A DNA stretch of 64,000 bases from Burkholderia sp. L27(2015). GTDB taxonomy: Bacteria > Pseudomonadota > Gammaproteobacteria > Burkholderiales > Burkholderiaceae. The stretch spans positions 35,303 through 99,302 of the forward strand of contig NZ_LMUX01000027.1 of NCBI RefSeq assembly GCF_009765705.1, written 5' to 3'. Shown here piece by piece: positions 7,672-16,582 of the stretch; the stretch's first letter is position 1, and each line of letters starts with the position of its first letter. A program made the translations under genes and the position numbers. The notes below the pieces were generated by a model. It had not been told where the DNA came from. It saw only the letters and a program-made list of their open reading frames with translations, and did no database searches.

Positions 7672-8358
7672 CTAATTCGCCCCTGGGCAGGTGGTCGGTT
7701 GTTGATTGAGGCCTTCCTGATCCACCGAAAAACTGACTGTCGCGCCTTGGGGCGTGCGCGCGATTTTCACGACATAGATCCGATCGAAATCGTCGGAAGG
7801 CCATTTGGGGACCACGCGCGGATCGCCGCCGAACGCTTGCAATTCGTTCCGAGCGAAACGTTCGGCATAGGTATGCTCCCAGGCGATCACGATCTTTGCA
7901 TTGCGATAAACCGGTTGCTCGAGTGTCTGGCGCAATTTGTCGATATCCAGATATCCGAAGGGCGTATAGACGGGCATGCCGAACTGGATTGCAGCGGGCT
8001 CGATCGTCGCCAGCGGCCGGACGTAGTTGTAGGTTTGTCCGCGATCGGACTTAAGCTCGCCCGGATTGGAAGCGAAGATGAAATCGGGGCGACCGAATTT
8101 GGACATCAATACCGCCGGCAATGCCAACGCGCGGTTCAAACCCTGGCAATCGAGCTGACCGAGTCCGGCATCGGGTTTTTCGCCATGCCGAATCAGAATC
8201 AGCGTTTGCTCCGAATTCTGCGCGGCGGCCACGTCGCTGACGGTGGCCGGGTCACTCGCTGCGCTTGCCGGCTTGGTGCCAATGGCGAGGATTGCAGCCG
8301 CAAAATACGCAAGGAATCGAAGGGCGAGCGAGCACGGTGAGTACTTATTTTTGATCAT
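7672..8358 (-). CDS. Secreted histidine phosphatase-superfamily protein
   Basis: About 228 aa from the ATG at 8358. Upstream in-frame starts at 8367 (ATG) and 8388 (TTG) are possible, and none has a good ribosome-binding site. The N-terminus is an export signal (SLALRFLAYFAAAILAIG, cleavage near ASAA). The phosphatase signature LILIRHGEKP carries the catalytic His that is phosphorylated in this superfamily. A later histidine in AWEHTYAERFARN would be the second catalytic His, and the protein is about the right length. The fold fits periplasmic phosphoglycerate-mutase-like phosphatases; the substrate is unknown. It stands alone on the minus strand, back to back with the flhDC promoter region. 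Confidence 0.8.
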   Translation of the reverse strand: MIKNKYSPCSLALRFLAYFAAAILAIGTKPASAASDPATVSDVAAAQNSEQTLILIRHGEKPDAGLGQLDCQGLNRALALPAVLMSKFGRPDFIFASNPGELKSDRGQTYNYVRPLATIEPAAIQFGMPVYTPFGYLDIDKLRQTLEQPVYRNAKIVIAWEHTYAERFARNELQAFGGDPRVVPKWPSDDFDRIYVVKIARTPQGATVSFSVDQEGLNQQPTTCPGAN

Positions 8359-8855
8359 TAGAGACATTAAATTGGGGCCAAGAGACAAAAATTAAACTTT
8401 TATGAGAGAGCCCAGTCGAATCGGCTAAAGCAAGATTCTGCTCGGAAAGTGCAATAAATGCGCTCTGTGACATTTTTGCGAAGACGGGCGGAAAATTTGA
8501 TGAAACGCAATTTCTGGCCAATAAACGGCGCAATTGCCGGCTAGTAGCCCGAAATAATGAGAAAAATGTCCTATCTTGGGTAGGTAATGCTACTCGGTTG
8601 ATTTGCTTTCCACCCCTCAAGTTTTGCCATTTGAGGTCGTTAGAGTAGGTTCCATCAGCATGTCGGCACAAAATTAAGCCGATGATGCGTCTTGTCAGAA
8701 AAACTCCTACATCTTTTACGGAATATCCCTTCTGTTGTATTGGGGGCTTTCTCCTATTTCCAGAATATTAGCGTTTCCCCACAATCGGCGCTAAGTCAGC
8801 TTGGCATCAAGGTTCTGGCCTTAGCCAATGCGGCGGTACTTAAAGTGAGGGAAAC
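8359..8855. other. Divergent regulatory region and leader upstream of flhDC
   Basis: Nearly 500 bases without a gene, visibly more A+T-rich than the surrounding coding DNA. It must contain the flhDC master-operon promoter. An inverted repeat CCTCAA-N10-TTGAGG (8615-8636) is the best candidate regulator site. A TGTGAC half-site near 8465 recalls a CRP half-site but lacks the second half. Frames here on either strand (108 codons leftward, 97 codons rightward) lack protein-like composition. Confidence 0.5.
8615..8636. promoter_or_regulatory. Inverted repeat upstream of flhDC
   Basis: CCTCAA, 10 bases, TTGAGG: a perfect 6-bp dyad about 220 bases before the flhD start. The spacing suits a dimeric regulator. 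Which regulator, if any, binds is unknown. Confidence 0.35.
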
Positions 8856-9176
8856 ATGGGTTCAAGTGGCGATACGCTCAGCGAGATCAAGGAGGTCAAT
8901 CTGTCCTACCTGTTGCTGGCGCAACGCTTGGTGCGGGAAGACAAAGCGACCGGCATGTTCCGGTTGGGTATCTCGGAGCAACTAGCCGACGTGCTCTCCA
9001 GTATGACCTTGGCGCAAACAGTCAAATTGGCGGCCGCAAGCCAGTTATTGTGCCGCTTCCGTTTCGATGATCACGCAATACTCTCGACGCTAATCCACAG
9101 CAGTAAAAATGCCGCAGCGACTCAGTCGCACGTTGCGATCCTGCTGGCCGGGCAGTCCGTCGAGCAGATCGGCTAA
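8856..9176 (+). CDS. flhD: Flagellar master regulator subunit FlhD
   Basis: Subunit of the FlhD4C2 activator that opens sigma-70-dependent class II flagellar promoters. It is 106 aa, the length typical for Burkholderiaceae. The core [21 protein letters not shown] closely matches enteric FlhD. Next comes [25 protein letters not shown] and a helical C-terminus. GTGAGGGAAAC just before the ATG serves as ribosome-binding site. flhC follows 76 bases later, so they should be co-transcribed. A long leader and intergenic region upstream is consistent with heavy regulation. Confidence 0.97.
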   Translation: MGSSGDTLSEIKEVNLSYLLLAQRLVREDKATGMFRLGISEQLADVLSSMTLAQTVKLAAASQLLCRFRFDDHAILSTLIHSSKNAAATQSHVAILLAGQSVEQIG

Positions 9177-9252
9177 AGCGTGGGGCGCGACCCAACAACG
9201 CTTGGCCGGCAACCCCTCCCTGCTGTATGCATTATTTGTAGGAAATAAGATT

Positions 9253-9831
9253 ATGGCTGGCAAAAGCGTAGTGCGCGAAGCCAAGGAAATCACCTTGGCC
9301 ATCGAGTTGATCGAATTGGGTGCGCGCCTGCAATTGCTCGAAGCTGAAACCAGCCTGAGCCGCGACCGTCTGATCAAGCTCTATAAGGAGCTCAAAGGCG
9401 TCTCACCTCCCAAAGGCATGCTGCCTTTTTCGACGGACTGGTTTACCACCTGGCTGCCGAACATCCATTCTTCGCTGTTCTATAGCACCTATCGCTTCAT
9501 GGTCGACGAGGGCCGTTGCGATTCGATCACTGCGGTGGTCAAAGCCTATCGCCTTTACCTTGAGCAGATGGAATTGCAAGACCGGGAACCGGTGCTGGGG
9601 CTCACGCGCGCGTGGACCTTGGTGCGCTTCTTCGATAGCGGGATGCTGCAGATGACAGCGTGCTGCCGTTGCCACGGCCATTTCATCGCCCACGCTCATG
9701 ATCCGCAGCAGCATGTGGTGTGCGGCTTGTGCCAGCCGCCGTCACGTGCCGGTAAAACTCGCAAGGCCGCTTCCGACAAGATGCTGGCGCTGGCTGAAGA
9801 AGCGGAAGAGGCAGGAGAAATGGCAGCATGA
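9253..9831 (+). CDS. flhC: Flagellar master regulator subunit FlhC
   Basis: DNA-binding partner of FlhD, 192 aa. The start [13 protein letters not shown] at 9253 has an AGGAAATAAG ribosome-binding site and matches the family N-terminus; the frame is open further upstream without support. The zinc site is complete: Cys137, Cys140, Cys157 and Cys160 (CCRCHGHF and CGLC), at the same positions as in the E. coli protein. The C-terminus is Glu/Ala-rich. Directly after the stop lies a degenerate tandem repeat, and then the motA leader. Confidence 0.97.
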   Translation: MAGKSVVREAKEITLAIELIELGARLQLLEAETSLSRDRLIKLYKELKGVSPPKGMLPFSTDWFTTWLPNIHSSLFYSTYRFMVDEGRCDSITAVVKAYRLYLEQMELQDREPVLGLTRAWTLVRFFDSGMLQMTACCRCHGHFIAHAHDPQQHVVCGLCQPPSRAGKTRKAASDKMLALAEEAEEAGEMAA

Positions 9832-10164
9832 AGGGGCTAAAAGCGGGCTGTAAAGCGGGCAGCAAGCGGGCTGCAAAGTAGGCCGTAAAATCGGGCCGCA
9901 TGAGGGCGAAGCGAGTGCAGCCCACGCCATTTCTGACGATTTCAGCACTTCTTTCCCGATCTTTCCTGGCGCATGCGTGTATTTGACTCGGGCCAAGCTG
10001 CATCAAGACTGTGCTCAGCCTTTTCTGGCGGGGCTTCTGGCTAGATACCCCACCTCAGCAATACTTTTTCGTTACCCTTCAGTTCCGGCCGTACGTTGCC
10101 GTAATACTGAAACATGCGGATGTTTTTTTATTCATTTTTTCAGTAACTGCAAGAGGACACGGTA
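9832..10164. other. Intergenic region between flhC and motA
   Basis: 333 bases. The first 70 hold the tandem repeat. The rest should contain the motA-che promoter. I looked for a sigma-28 consensus (TAAAGTTT-N11-GCCGATAA). The closest -10, GCCGTAAT near 10099, has no matching -35, so no promoter is called. Confidence 0.4.
9840..9899 (+). repeat. Degenerate ~12-bp tandem repeat downstream of flhC
   Basis: Five successive units of 11-13 bases, all variants of AAAGCGGGCTGT (for example AAAGCGGGCAGC, AAGCGGGCTGC, AAAGTAGGCCGT). They start 9 bases after the flhC stop. They are non-coding as far as I can see and could reflect slippage or repeated binding sites. Confidence 0.6.
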
Positions 10165-11031
10165 GTGCTCGTCTTTATTGGATACCTGGTCGTGCTAGCG
10201 TCGGTCTTCGGTGGCTATGCCCTTGAGGGCGGCCACGTGGGTGCACTGGTTCAGCCGGTCGAAGTGCTGATGATCGTCGGCGCTGGTCTTGGCGCTTTTC
10301 TCGTTGGCAACAATATCAAAGTCATCCGGGCGACCCTGAAGGTATTGCCCACCTTGTTGCGTGGCTCGCGTTACAGCAAGAGCGCCTATATGGAACTGAT
10401 GGCGTTGCTCTACATCATGCTGGCCAAGGCACGCAAGGACGGCATGATGTCGCTCGAATCGGATGTCGACATGCCGGAGCAAAGCCCACTGTTCCAGCAA
10501 TACCCGAAGATCGTCGCCGACCACCACGTGCTGGATTTCCTGACCGACTATTTCCGCTTGATGGTGAGCGGCAACATGAACGCGTTCGAAATCGAAAACC
10601 TGATGGACGAAGAAATCGAAACGCATCATAGCGAAGGCGAAATTCCGGTCCATAGCTTGCAGAAGGTCGGCGATGCGATGCCGGCATTCGGCATCGTGGC
10701 CGCCGTGATGGGCGTCGTGCACACGATGGCTTCGGCCGGCCTGCCGCCTTCGGAGCTGGGCGCATTGATCGCTCAGGCGCTGGTCGGCACCTTCCTCGGG
10801 ATTTTATTGTCGTACGGGTTCATTTCGCCGCTGGCCTCGTTGATCGAGCAGCGCGTGGCCGAATCGACCAAGATGCTGCAGTGTATCAAGGTGACCATAC
10901 TCGCCAACCTGAATGGTTACGCGCCGGCTTTGTCGGTCGAGTTCGGTCGCAAGGTGCTGTTTTCAACCGAACGGCCGTCGTTCGCCGAGCTCGAAGAGCA
11001 CGTCAACCAGGTCAAGAGCCAGGGCCGCTAA
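10165..11031 (+). CDS. motA: Flagellar motor stator protein MotA
   Basis: Inner-membrane proton-channel subunit of the MotAB stator, 288 aa with four membrane segments (about 2-20, 33-50, 170-190 and 200-222). All key residues match enteric MotA at identical numbering: Arg90 and Glu98, which contact FliG, and Pro173 and Pro222, needed for torque. The start is GTG at 10165 with an AGAGGA ribosome-binding site. First gene of the mot-che operon; motB follows after 36 bases. Confidence 0.97.
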   Translation: MLVFIGYLVVLASVFGGYALEGGHVGALVQPVEVLMIVGAGLGAFLVGNNIKVIRATLKVLPTLLRGSRYSKSAYMELMALLYIMLAKARKDGMMSLESDVDMPEQSPLFQQYPKIVADHHVLDFLTDYFRLMVSGNMNAFEIENLMDEEIETHHSEGEIPVHSLQKVGDAMPAFGIVAAVMGVVHTMASAGLPPSELGALIAQALVGTFLGILLSYGFISPLASLIEQRVAESTKMLQCIKVTILANLNGYAPALSVEFGRKVLFSTERPSFAELEEHVNQVKSQGR

Positions 11032-11067
11032 GCGGACCCGAGTTTTTTTCCTGAATAGTTATCGACC

Positions 11068-12033
11068 ATGTCCAAGCGCGACGAACGCCCCATCATCATC
11101 AAGCGCGGTGCGCCGCCCCGCCATCAGCACCACGGCGGCGCGTGGAAGCTCGCTTATGCGGACTTCATGACCGCGATGATGGCGTTTTTCCTGTTGTTAT
11201 GGCTGCTCGGATCGGTGAATACTTCCGAGCTTTCGGGAATTGCCGATTACTTCAAGATGCCGCTGCGCACGGCGTTGCTGGGCGGGAAGAAAAAGAGTGA
11301 AGGCGCCAGCGTGATCTTGGCCGGCGGCTTGGAGTTGATGAAACAGGATGGCGATACCAGCGATGCGGAGGGCAAGCAGATACCGCTGGACCAAGGTTCG
11401 AGCCCGATCAACGACAAAGTCGCGGGTGGCTCAGGCGGCTTCCAGGAAAAATTTGAATCCGCGCGCTTGCGCGATTTACAAATCAAGCTGGACAACGCGT
11501 TTGCCGCTACACCTCAACTGAAGCAGTTTCGTAACCAGGTCTTGATCGATATCACCCGCGACGGCCTGCGCATCCAGATCGTCGATTTGCAGAACCGGCC
11601 GATGTTTGCGAATGCGAGTGCAGTGGTCGAGCCTTACATGCAGGCGATCCTGCGGGAGATCGGGGCTGCGCTCAATGGCGTGCCGAACAAGATCGTCGTG
11701 TCGGGTCATACCGATGCCCATCCGTACTCGGGTGGGGAAAAGGGTTACAGCAACTGGGAGTTGTCGGCGGACCGGGCCAATGCTTCACGGCGCGAGCTGA
11801 TTGCCGGCGGAATGGATGAAGCGAAGGTACTGCGCGTGGTTGGCTTGGCATCGATCGAGAACCTGAACAGCGATCCGTTCGATGCCACGAATCGACGCAT
11901 CAGCATCATTGTGTTAAACAAGCGTGCCGAAGCCGCTTACTCACATGAGGCTTCGCAAACGACCGACATGCCGAATACGCCGGGGGCGGCGCTCGGGGCA
12001 ATACAGCAGTTTGCCCCGTCGCCGGCGCGCTGA
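11068..12033 (+). CDS. motB: Flagellar motor stator protein MotB
   Basis: Stator subunit that anchors MotA to peptidoglycan, 321 aa. The basic cytoplasmic N-terminus (about 25 residues) leads into one membrane helix carrying the proton-accepting Asp32 in LAYADFMTAMMAFFLLLW. This indicates a proton-driven motor of the enteric type. The C-terminal OmpA-like peptidoglycan-binding domain spans about 160-280 and contains VSGHTDAHPY and NWELSADRANASRREL. Lies between motA and the first cheY. Confidence 0.97.
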   Translation: MSKRDERPIIIKRGAPPRHQHHGGAWKLAYADFMTAMMAFFLLLWLLGSVNTSELSGIADYFKMPLRTALLGGKKKSEGASVILAGGLELMKQDGDTSDAEGKQIPLDQGSSPINDKVAGGSGGFQEKFESARLRDLQIKLDNAFAATPQLKQFRNQVLIDITRDGLRIQIVDLQNRPMFANASAVVEPYMQAILREIGAALNGVPNKIVVSGHTDAHPYSGGEKGYSNWELSADRANASRRELIAGGMDEAKVLRVVGLASIENLNSDPFDATNRRISIIVLNKRAEAAYSHEASQTTDMPNTPGAALGAIQQFAPSPAR

Positions 12034-12103
12034 AGCAGTTCGCCATTTCAATAACAGTGACACGAGCACAAAGTCACGAAGTCACACTGGGGATAGCGAC
12101 GCT

Positions 12104-12481
12104 ATGACAAAAAACATCTTGGTGGTCGATGATTCGGCTTCCATGCGGCAGATTTTGGAGGTCACGCTCAGTGACGCAGGTTACGCGGTCACGATCGCGG
12201 CGGACGGGCGCGAAGCGCTGTCTCAGGCGCTGATTCGCAGCTTCGACCTCGTCTTGACGGATCAGAACATGCCAGGGCTTTCGGGGCTCGAATTGGTGCG
12301 CGCCTTGCGCGAACTCGAAACCTACCAGGAAACGCCGATCCTGATCCTGACCACCGAACATGGCGAAGATTTCAAGCACGAGGCTCGCGACTGCGGCGCG
12401 AACGGTTGGCTCAACAAGCCGTTCGATCCGCGCACGCTGACCGACATCGTTGCGTCGTTTGTCGAAATCGAAGGCGCGTGA
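12104..12481 (+). CDS. CheY-like response regulator (first of two)
   Basis: Single receiver domain, 125 aa. Acidic pocket Asp9-Asp10, phosphoryl-acceptor Asp53 (LTDQNMPG), Thr83-Thr84 switch, Lys105 (NKPF). It is less like enteric CheY than the second copy at 18.5 kb: the N-terminal helix and the FliM-binding face differ, and it resembles the cheY placed before cheA in other Burkholderiales. It may act as a phosphate sink or alternative output of CheA rather than the main motor signal (inference). The frame extends further 5', overlapping motB, but the ATG at 12104 gives the normal receiver start. Confidence 0.9.
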   Translation: MTKNILVVDDSASMRQILEVTLSDAGYAVTIAADGREALSQALIRSFDLVLTDQNMPGLSGLELVRALRELETYQETPILILTTEHGEDFKHEARDCGANGWLNKPFDPRTLTDIVASFVEIEGA

Positions 12482-12610
12482 GCACAAAAGCGTTAGCGGG
12501 CACGCAAGGCGAGCACAGGAAAAAGTAAAGCGGGTCGAGCAAGCATGCACCAGATTCACGGTTCATTGCTCGACCCCCAGCGCAACGATCAGCCCACATG
12601 GGTATATGGC

Positions 12611-14896
12611 ATGACACTCGACATTACACAGTTCTATCAGACGTTTTTTGACGAAGCCGACGAATTGTTGGCCGAGATGGAGCGGCTGCTGCTTGGACTC
12701 GATGTTGCGCACCCCGAATCCGAGGATTTGAACGCGATTTTCCGGGCCGCGCATTCGATCAAAGGGGGCGCCGCGACCTTTGGTTTTACGGCGCTCACCG
12801 ATACCACCCACATCCTCGAGTCCTTGCTGGATCGCGCGCGTACGGGCGAGCTCACGCTGCGCACCGACATGGTCGATCTGTTCCTTGAGACCAAGGACGT
12901 GTTGCACGAGTTGTTGCAGGCCTTGCGCGCCAGCACCGATCCCGATCCCGACTTGGTCTCCTCGATGTGCGGACGTTTGCAGGCGCTAGCTGATGCTGAA
13001 AGCGGCAAATCGGCTGCACCTGCACCCGCACCGGCCGCGCCCAAGCCAGCCGCACCGGTGGCGGCTGCACCCGCACCCGCACCGGCCGTGGTGGATCCGA
13101 GCGAGCCGCCCGGGCATCTGGTCCAGCAACTTCAAGAATTGGCCGGCGTGCTGGGCAGCGATGCCGCCGGCGCCCATGCGGAAGGCGCCGAGGGCAAACC
13201 CTGCCTGAAAGTCAAATTCACCGGCGTGAGTGAGCGCGACCGCGACCTGCTGGTGGAGGAGGTCGGCAACCTCGGGAAAATTCTGGATCGCAGCGAGCAA
13301 GGCAAGGTATTCACGCTGTGGCTGGAAACGGATTGCGATCCGGACGACATCATGGCCGTTTGTTGCTTCGTGATCGATGGCGACCAGATCGATGTGAGCC
13401 GCGGCATATACACGCCGCAGGAGATCGCCGAAGCCGAACTTTCGGCGCAAGTGCAGAAAGTCGACAGCGGCGCGGCCCCAGCGACTGCACCTGCTGCGGC
13501 GTCCGCATCCAATCCGGCGTCGACCCCTGCTGCGTCCCCCGCGAGCGCCGCACCTGTAGCTGCGCCACCGGTCGAGGCCGCCCCGGCGCCGAGCGCGGCA
13601 TTAAGCGTTGTACCGGCGCCCGCGAACCCGGAAGCCGCGGCCAAAGCACCGGCGGCAAGCGGTGCCGCAGCTGCCGCGCCACGCGCGGTTGCCAGCGAGA
13701 ACAGCTCGATTCGGGTGGGCGTAGAAAAAGTCGACCAGTTGATCAACCTGGTCGGCGAGTTGGTGATCACCCAGGCGATGCTCGCGCAGACCGCGACGGC
13801 GTTCGACCCGGTTCTGCACGAGCGCCTTTTCAACGGCCTGGGGCAGCTCCAGCGCAATGCGCACGATTTGCAGGAAGCGGTGATGTCGATCCGCATGATG
13901 CCGATGGATTACGTGTTCAGCCGCTTTCCGCGTCTGGTGCGCGATTTGGCCAGCAAGCTCGGCAAGGAAATCGAACTGGTCACGTTCGGTCAAGCGACCG
14001 AGCTCGACAAGAGCTTGATCGAGCGCATCATCGATCCGCTCACGCACTTGGTGCGCAACAGTCTCGATCACGGCATCGAGACTCCGGACGTGCGCGTGGC
14101 CGCGGGCAAGGATGCGGTCGGCCAATTGATCCTGTCGGCCGAACATCAGGGCGGCAATATCGTCATCGAAGTCAGCGATGACGGTGCCGGCTTGCGCCGC
14201 GACAAGATTCTCGCCAAGGCCGCCAAACAAGGCCTGCCGTCCAGCGAATCGATGAGCGACGAGGACGTCTGGCAAATGATTTTCATGCCGGGCTTCTCGA
14301 CCGCCGAAAAGGTCACCGATGTGTCGGGGCGTGGCGTCGGGATGGACGTCGTCAAACGTAATATCCAGGGCATGGGCGGCCATGTCGAAATCCAATCGAG
14401 AGCGGGGCAGGGCACGACCACACGCGTCGTGTTGCCGCTCACGCTGGCGATCCTCGACGGCATGTTGGTCAAGGTTGGCAGCGAAGTCTTTATCCTGCCG
14501 CTGAATTTCGTCATGGAGTCGCTGCAGCCGTCGATGGACGACATTTACCAAGTGGCGGGCGACGAGCGCGTGGTTCGCGTGCGCGGCGAATACCTGCCGC
14601 TGGTCGAATTGCACTCGTTCTTCCAGGTAGAGAATGCGCGCACCGACCCGACCCAGGGCATCGTCACCATCATGCAGGCCGAAGGCCGGCGTTTCGCCTT
14701 GCTGGTGGACGATTTGCTCGGTCAGCAGCAAGTGGTGTTGAAAAACCTGGAAACCAATTACCGCAAAGTGCGTGGCATCTCGGCGGCGACGATCCTGGGC
14801 GACGGCAGCGTGGCGCTGATTGTCGACGTGGCGACCTTGAACCGCAGCGCGCAGAGCATGCGGGACAAGCCTGCGGGCAAGCTGGCGGCGGCATAA
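12611..14896 (+). CDS. cheA: Chemotaxis sensor histidine kinase CheA
   Basis: Autophosphorylating kinase of the receptor arrays, 761 aa. P1 histidine-phosphotransfer domain with His48 (RAAHSIKGGAATFG). Two Ala/Pro-rich linkers (about 130-170 and 290-360) flank a P2-like domain (about 180-285). P3 dimerisation, then P4 ATP-binding with N-box LTHLVRNSLDHGIE, G1 VSDDGAGL and G2 GRGVGMDVV; C-terminal P5 CheW-like domain. The ATG at 12611 starts MTLDITQFYQ exactly at the P1 domain; an upstream in-frame ATG at 12545 would add 22 residues without support. All catalytic elements are intact. Confidence 0.97.
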   Translation: MTLDITQFYQTFFDEADELLAEMERLLLGLDVAHPESEDLNAIFRAAHSIKGGAATFGFTALTDTTHILESLLDRARTGELTLRTDMVDLFLETKDVLHELLQALRASTDPDPDLVSSMCGRLQALADAESGKSAAPAPAPAAPKPAAPVAAAPAPAPAVVDPSEPPGHLVQQLQELAGVLGSDAAGAHAEGAEGKPCLKVKFTGVSERDRDLLVEEVGNLGKILDRSEQGKVFTLWLETDCDPDDIMAVCCFVIDGDQIDVSRGIYTPQEIAEAELSAQVQKVDSGAAPATAPAAASASNPASTPAASPASAAPVAAPPVEAAPAPSAALSVVPAPANPEAAAKAPAASGAAAAAPRAVASENSSIRVGVEKVDQLINLVGELVITQAMLAQTATAFDPVLHERLFNGLGQLQRNAHDLQEAVMSIRMMPMDYVFSRFPRLVRDLASKLGKEIELVTFGQATELDKSLIERIIDPLTHLVRNSLDHGIETPDVRVAAGKDAVGQLILSAEHQGGNIVIEVSDDGAGLRRDKILAKAAKQGLPSSESMSDEDVWQMIFMPGFSTAEKVTDVSGRGVGMDVVKRNIQGMGGHVEIQSRAGQGTTTRVVLPLTLAILDGMLVKVGSEVFILPLNFVMESLQPSMDDIYQVAGDERVVRVRGEYLPLVELHSFFQVENARTDPTQGIVTIMQAEGRRFALLVDDLLGQQQVVLKNLETNYRKVRGISAATILGDGSVALIVDVATLNRSAQSMRDKPAGKLAAA

Positions 14897-15019
14897 AGAC
14901 ATGACGGCCACGAACCTAATGCTCACGAACGTGCAGGCTGCGGCGAAAGCCGCGATGTTCGACAACTAATTTCGATCAATCCAACCGATCAACCCAAAAC
15001 AGCGCATCCGGAGATCACG

Positions 15020-15523
15020 ATGTCTGAAAGTCAAGCAATGACCCGCAGCCGTCCTTCAAGCCAGGCGGAAGCCGCCGGCAGCGAATTCCTCGTCTTCACG
15101 TTGGGCGACGAAGAGTACGGCATCGATATTCTGAAAGTTCAGGAAATTCGCGGCTATGACACGGTGACGCGCATTGCCAATGCGCCCGATTTCATCAAGG
15201 GCGTGATCAATCTGCGCGGCATCATCGTGCCTATCGTCGATATGCGCATCAAGTTCCATTTGGGCCGCGTCGAGTACGACCACCAGACCGTGGTGATCAT
15301 CCTGAATGTGGCGAGTCGCGTGGTCGGGATGGTGGTCGACGGCGTGTCCGACGTGCTGACCATGACTGACGATCAGATCAGGCCGGCGCCGGAATTCGGT
15401 GCGTCGATGACGACCGAATACCTGACCGGCCTGGGCACCGTCGACGGTCGCATGTTGATCTTGATGGACATCGAAAAATTAATGACCAGCGAAGAAATGG
15501 CGCTGATTGAATCGGTCGCCTAG
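15020..15523 (+). CDS. cheW: Chemotaxis coupling protein CheW
   Basis: Couples chemoreceptors to CheA, 167 aa. A ~20-residue Ser/Ala-rich N-terminal lead precedes the SH3-like double barrel, with [21 protein letters not shown], the [12 protein letters not shown] loop and [10 protein letters not shown]. Start ATG at 15020 with a GGAGATCACG ribosome-binding site. It is followed 81 bases later by cheR, with no receptor gene in between, although many relatives have one there. Confidence 0.97.
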   Translation: MSESQAMTRSRPSSQAEAAGSEFLVFTLGDEEYGIDILKVQEIRGYDTVTRIANAPDFIKGVINLRGIIVPIVDMRIKFHLGRVEYDHQTVVIILNVASRVVGMVVDGVSDVLTMTDDQIRPAPEFGASMTTEYLTGLGTVDGRMLILMDIEKLMTSEEMALIESVA

Positions 15524-15604
15524 CCAGCGCGATCGGTTCGGGCGCCACGGCAACCGAACAGCACTTAGGTTATGCGGTGACAGCGTTACCGCGAGAGGAT
15601 GAGC

Positions 15605-16582
15605 ATGGAAGTACGCGCACAGCGTCGGATCGATGATACTGCCCCGCAACACGCGGCCGCAGATCACGAGCGCGACTTCGATTTCACGGAATCCGATTTC
15701 ACCCGGATCCGTGCGCTGATTTATCAACGTGCAGGGATCGCGCTGTCGGACCACAAGCGTGACATGGCGTATAGCCGTCTCGCGCGGCGCTTGCGCGCGT
15801 GCGGAAAATCGAGCTTCAGCGCCTATCTCGACGCGCTCGAACACGACAATGATCCAGCCGAGTGGGAGGCGTTCACCAATGCGCTGACCACCAACCTGAC
15901 GTCGTTCTTTCGCGAAGCGCACCACTTCCCGTTGCTGGCCGAACATGTCGCGAAAGTACGCGAGCCGGTGACGGTCTGGTGCTCGGCCGCGTCGACCGGC
16001 GAGGAGCCGTATTCGATCGCGATGACGCTGATCGAAACGCTGGGGGCGCGCGCCTCGCAGTGCACGATCCTGGCGACGGATCTCGACACCCAGGTGCTGG
16101 CCAAGGCTGCGGCCGGGGTCTATACGGTGGACCAAGTCAAAGGCCTGACGCCCGAGCGGCTGCGCAAATTCTTCTTCAAGGGCACCGGCGCGCAAGCGGG
16201 CTTCGTCAAGGTTCGCCCCGAACTGCGCTCGATGATTACCTTTGCGCAGCTCAACCTCACGGATACGCAATGGCCGCTCGCGCAAAAGCACGGCCCGTTC
16301 GACGTGGTGTTTTGCCGCAACGTGATGATCTATTTCGACAAGCCGACACAGGGCCGGATTCTCGAACGCTGCGCGCCGTTGATGAAACCATCCGGCTTGT
16401 TGTTTGCGGGCCACTCCGAAAACTTCACGTATGTGACGCGGTTTTTCCGCTTGCGTGGCCAGACCGTCTACGAACTCGCGAACGATAGCAACCGGCGCGC
16501 GGATACGGGCACGGCTGGCGCGGGTGGAATGGCTGGAACGGGCGCCGCGGCCGGAATAACCGGAACCCGGAGCGCATCGTGA
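15605..16582 (+). CDS. cheR: Chemoreceptor methyltransferase CheR
   Basis: SAM-dependent glutamate methyltransferase for receptor adaptation, about 325 aa. An N-terminal helical domain (about 30-95) precedes the Rossmann domain, with the SAM motif [16 protein letters not shown] and [18 protein letters not shown]. The ATG at 15605 is 6 bases from GAGAGG and is preferred over the ATG at 15599, which abuts that site. The last ~35 residues are a Gly/Ala/Thr-rich tail. The stop overlaps the GTG of cheD (GTGA). No receptor-tethering pentapeptide site is apparent. Confidence 0.96.
   Translation: MEVRAQRRIDDTAPQHAAADHERDFDFTESDFTRIRALIYQRAGIALSDHKRDMAYSRLARRLRACGKSSFSAYLDALEHDNDPAEWEAFTNALTTNLTSFFREAHHFPLLAEHVAKVREPVTVWCSAASTGEEPYSIAMTLIETLGARASQCTILATDLDTQVLAKAAAGVYTVDQVKGLTPERLRKFFFKGTGAQAGFVKVRPELRSMITFAQLNLTDTQWPLAQKHGPFDVVFCRNVMIYFDKPTQGRILERCAPLMKPSGLLFAGHSENFTYVTRFFRLRGQTVYELANDSNRRADTGTAGAGGMAGTGAAAGITGTRSAS

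Noticed and set aside
7404-7804. Minus-strand frames of 75 and 109 codons between the secreted small protein and the phosphatase
   Set aside because: Arg/Ser/Pro-rich, no motif and no ribosome-binding site; one overlaps the phosphatase in another frame.
8460-8480. CRP site upstream of flhDC (TGTGAC half-site)
   Set aside because: The second half (TCACA) is absent.
8345-8671. 108-codon minus-strand frame upstream of flhD
   Set aside because: Overlaps the histidine phosphatase start in another frame and covers A+T-rich leader DNA; composition is not protein-like.
8692-8985. 97-codon frame overlapping the flhD start
   Set aside because: Runs out of frame through flhD and ends in Arg/Cys-rich sequence; the start region is the flhD leader. 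No ribosome-binding site.
10090-10110. Sigma-28 promoter before motA (GCCGTAAT as -10)
   Set aside because: Only a partial -10 match and nothing like TAAAGTTT at the right distance.
13601-14965. 454-codon minus-strand frame over cheA
   Set aside because: Antisense mirror of the conserved CheA kinase region, His/Arg/Asp-rich, no domain, no ribosome-binding site.
14901-14969. 22-codon frame [22 protein letters not shown] between cheA and cheW
   Set aside because: Too short, no good ribosome-binding site, no known family; could be a remnant, but nothing supports a gene.
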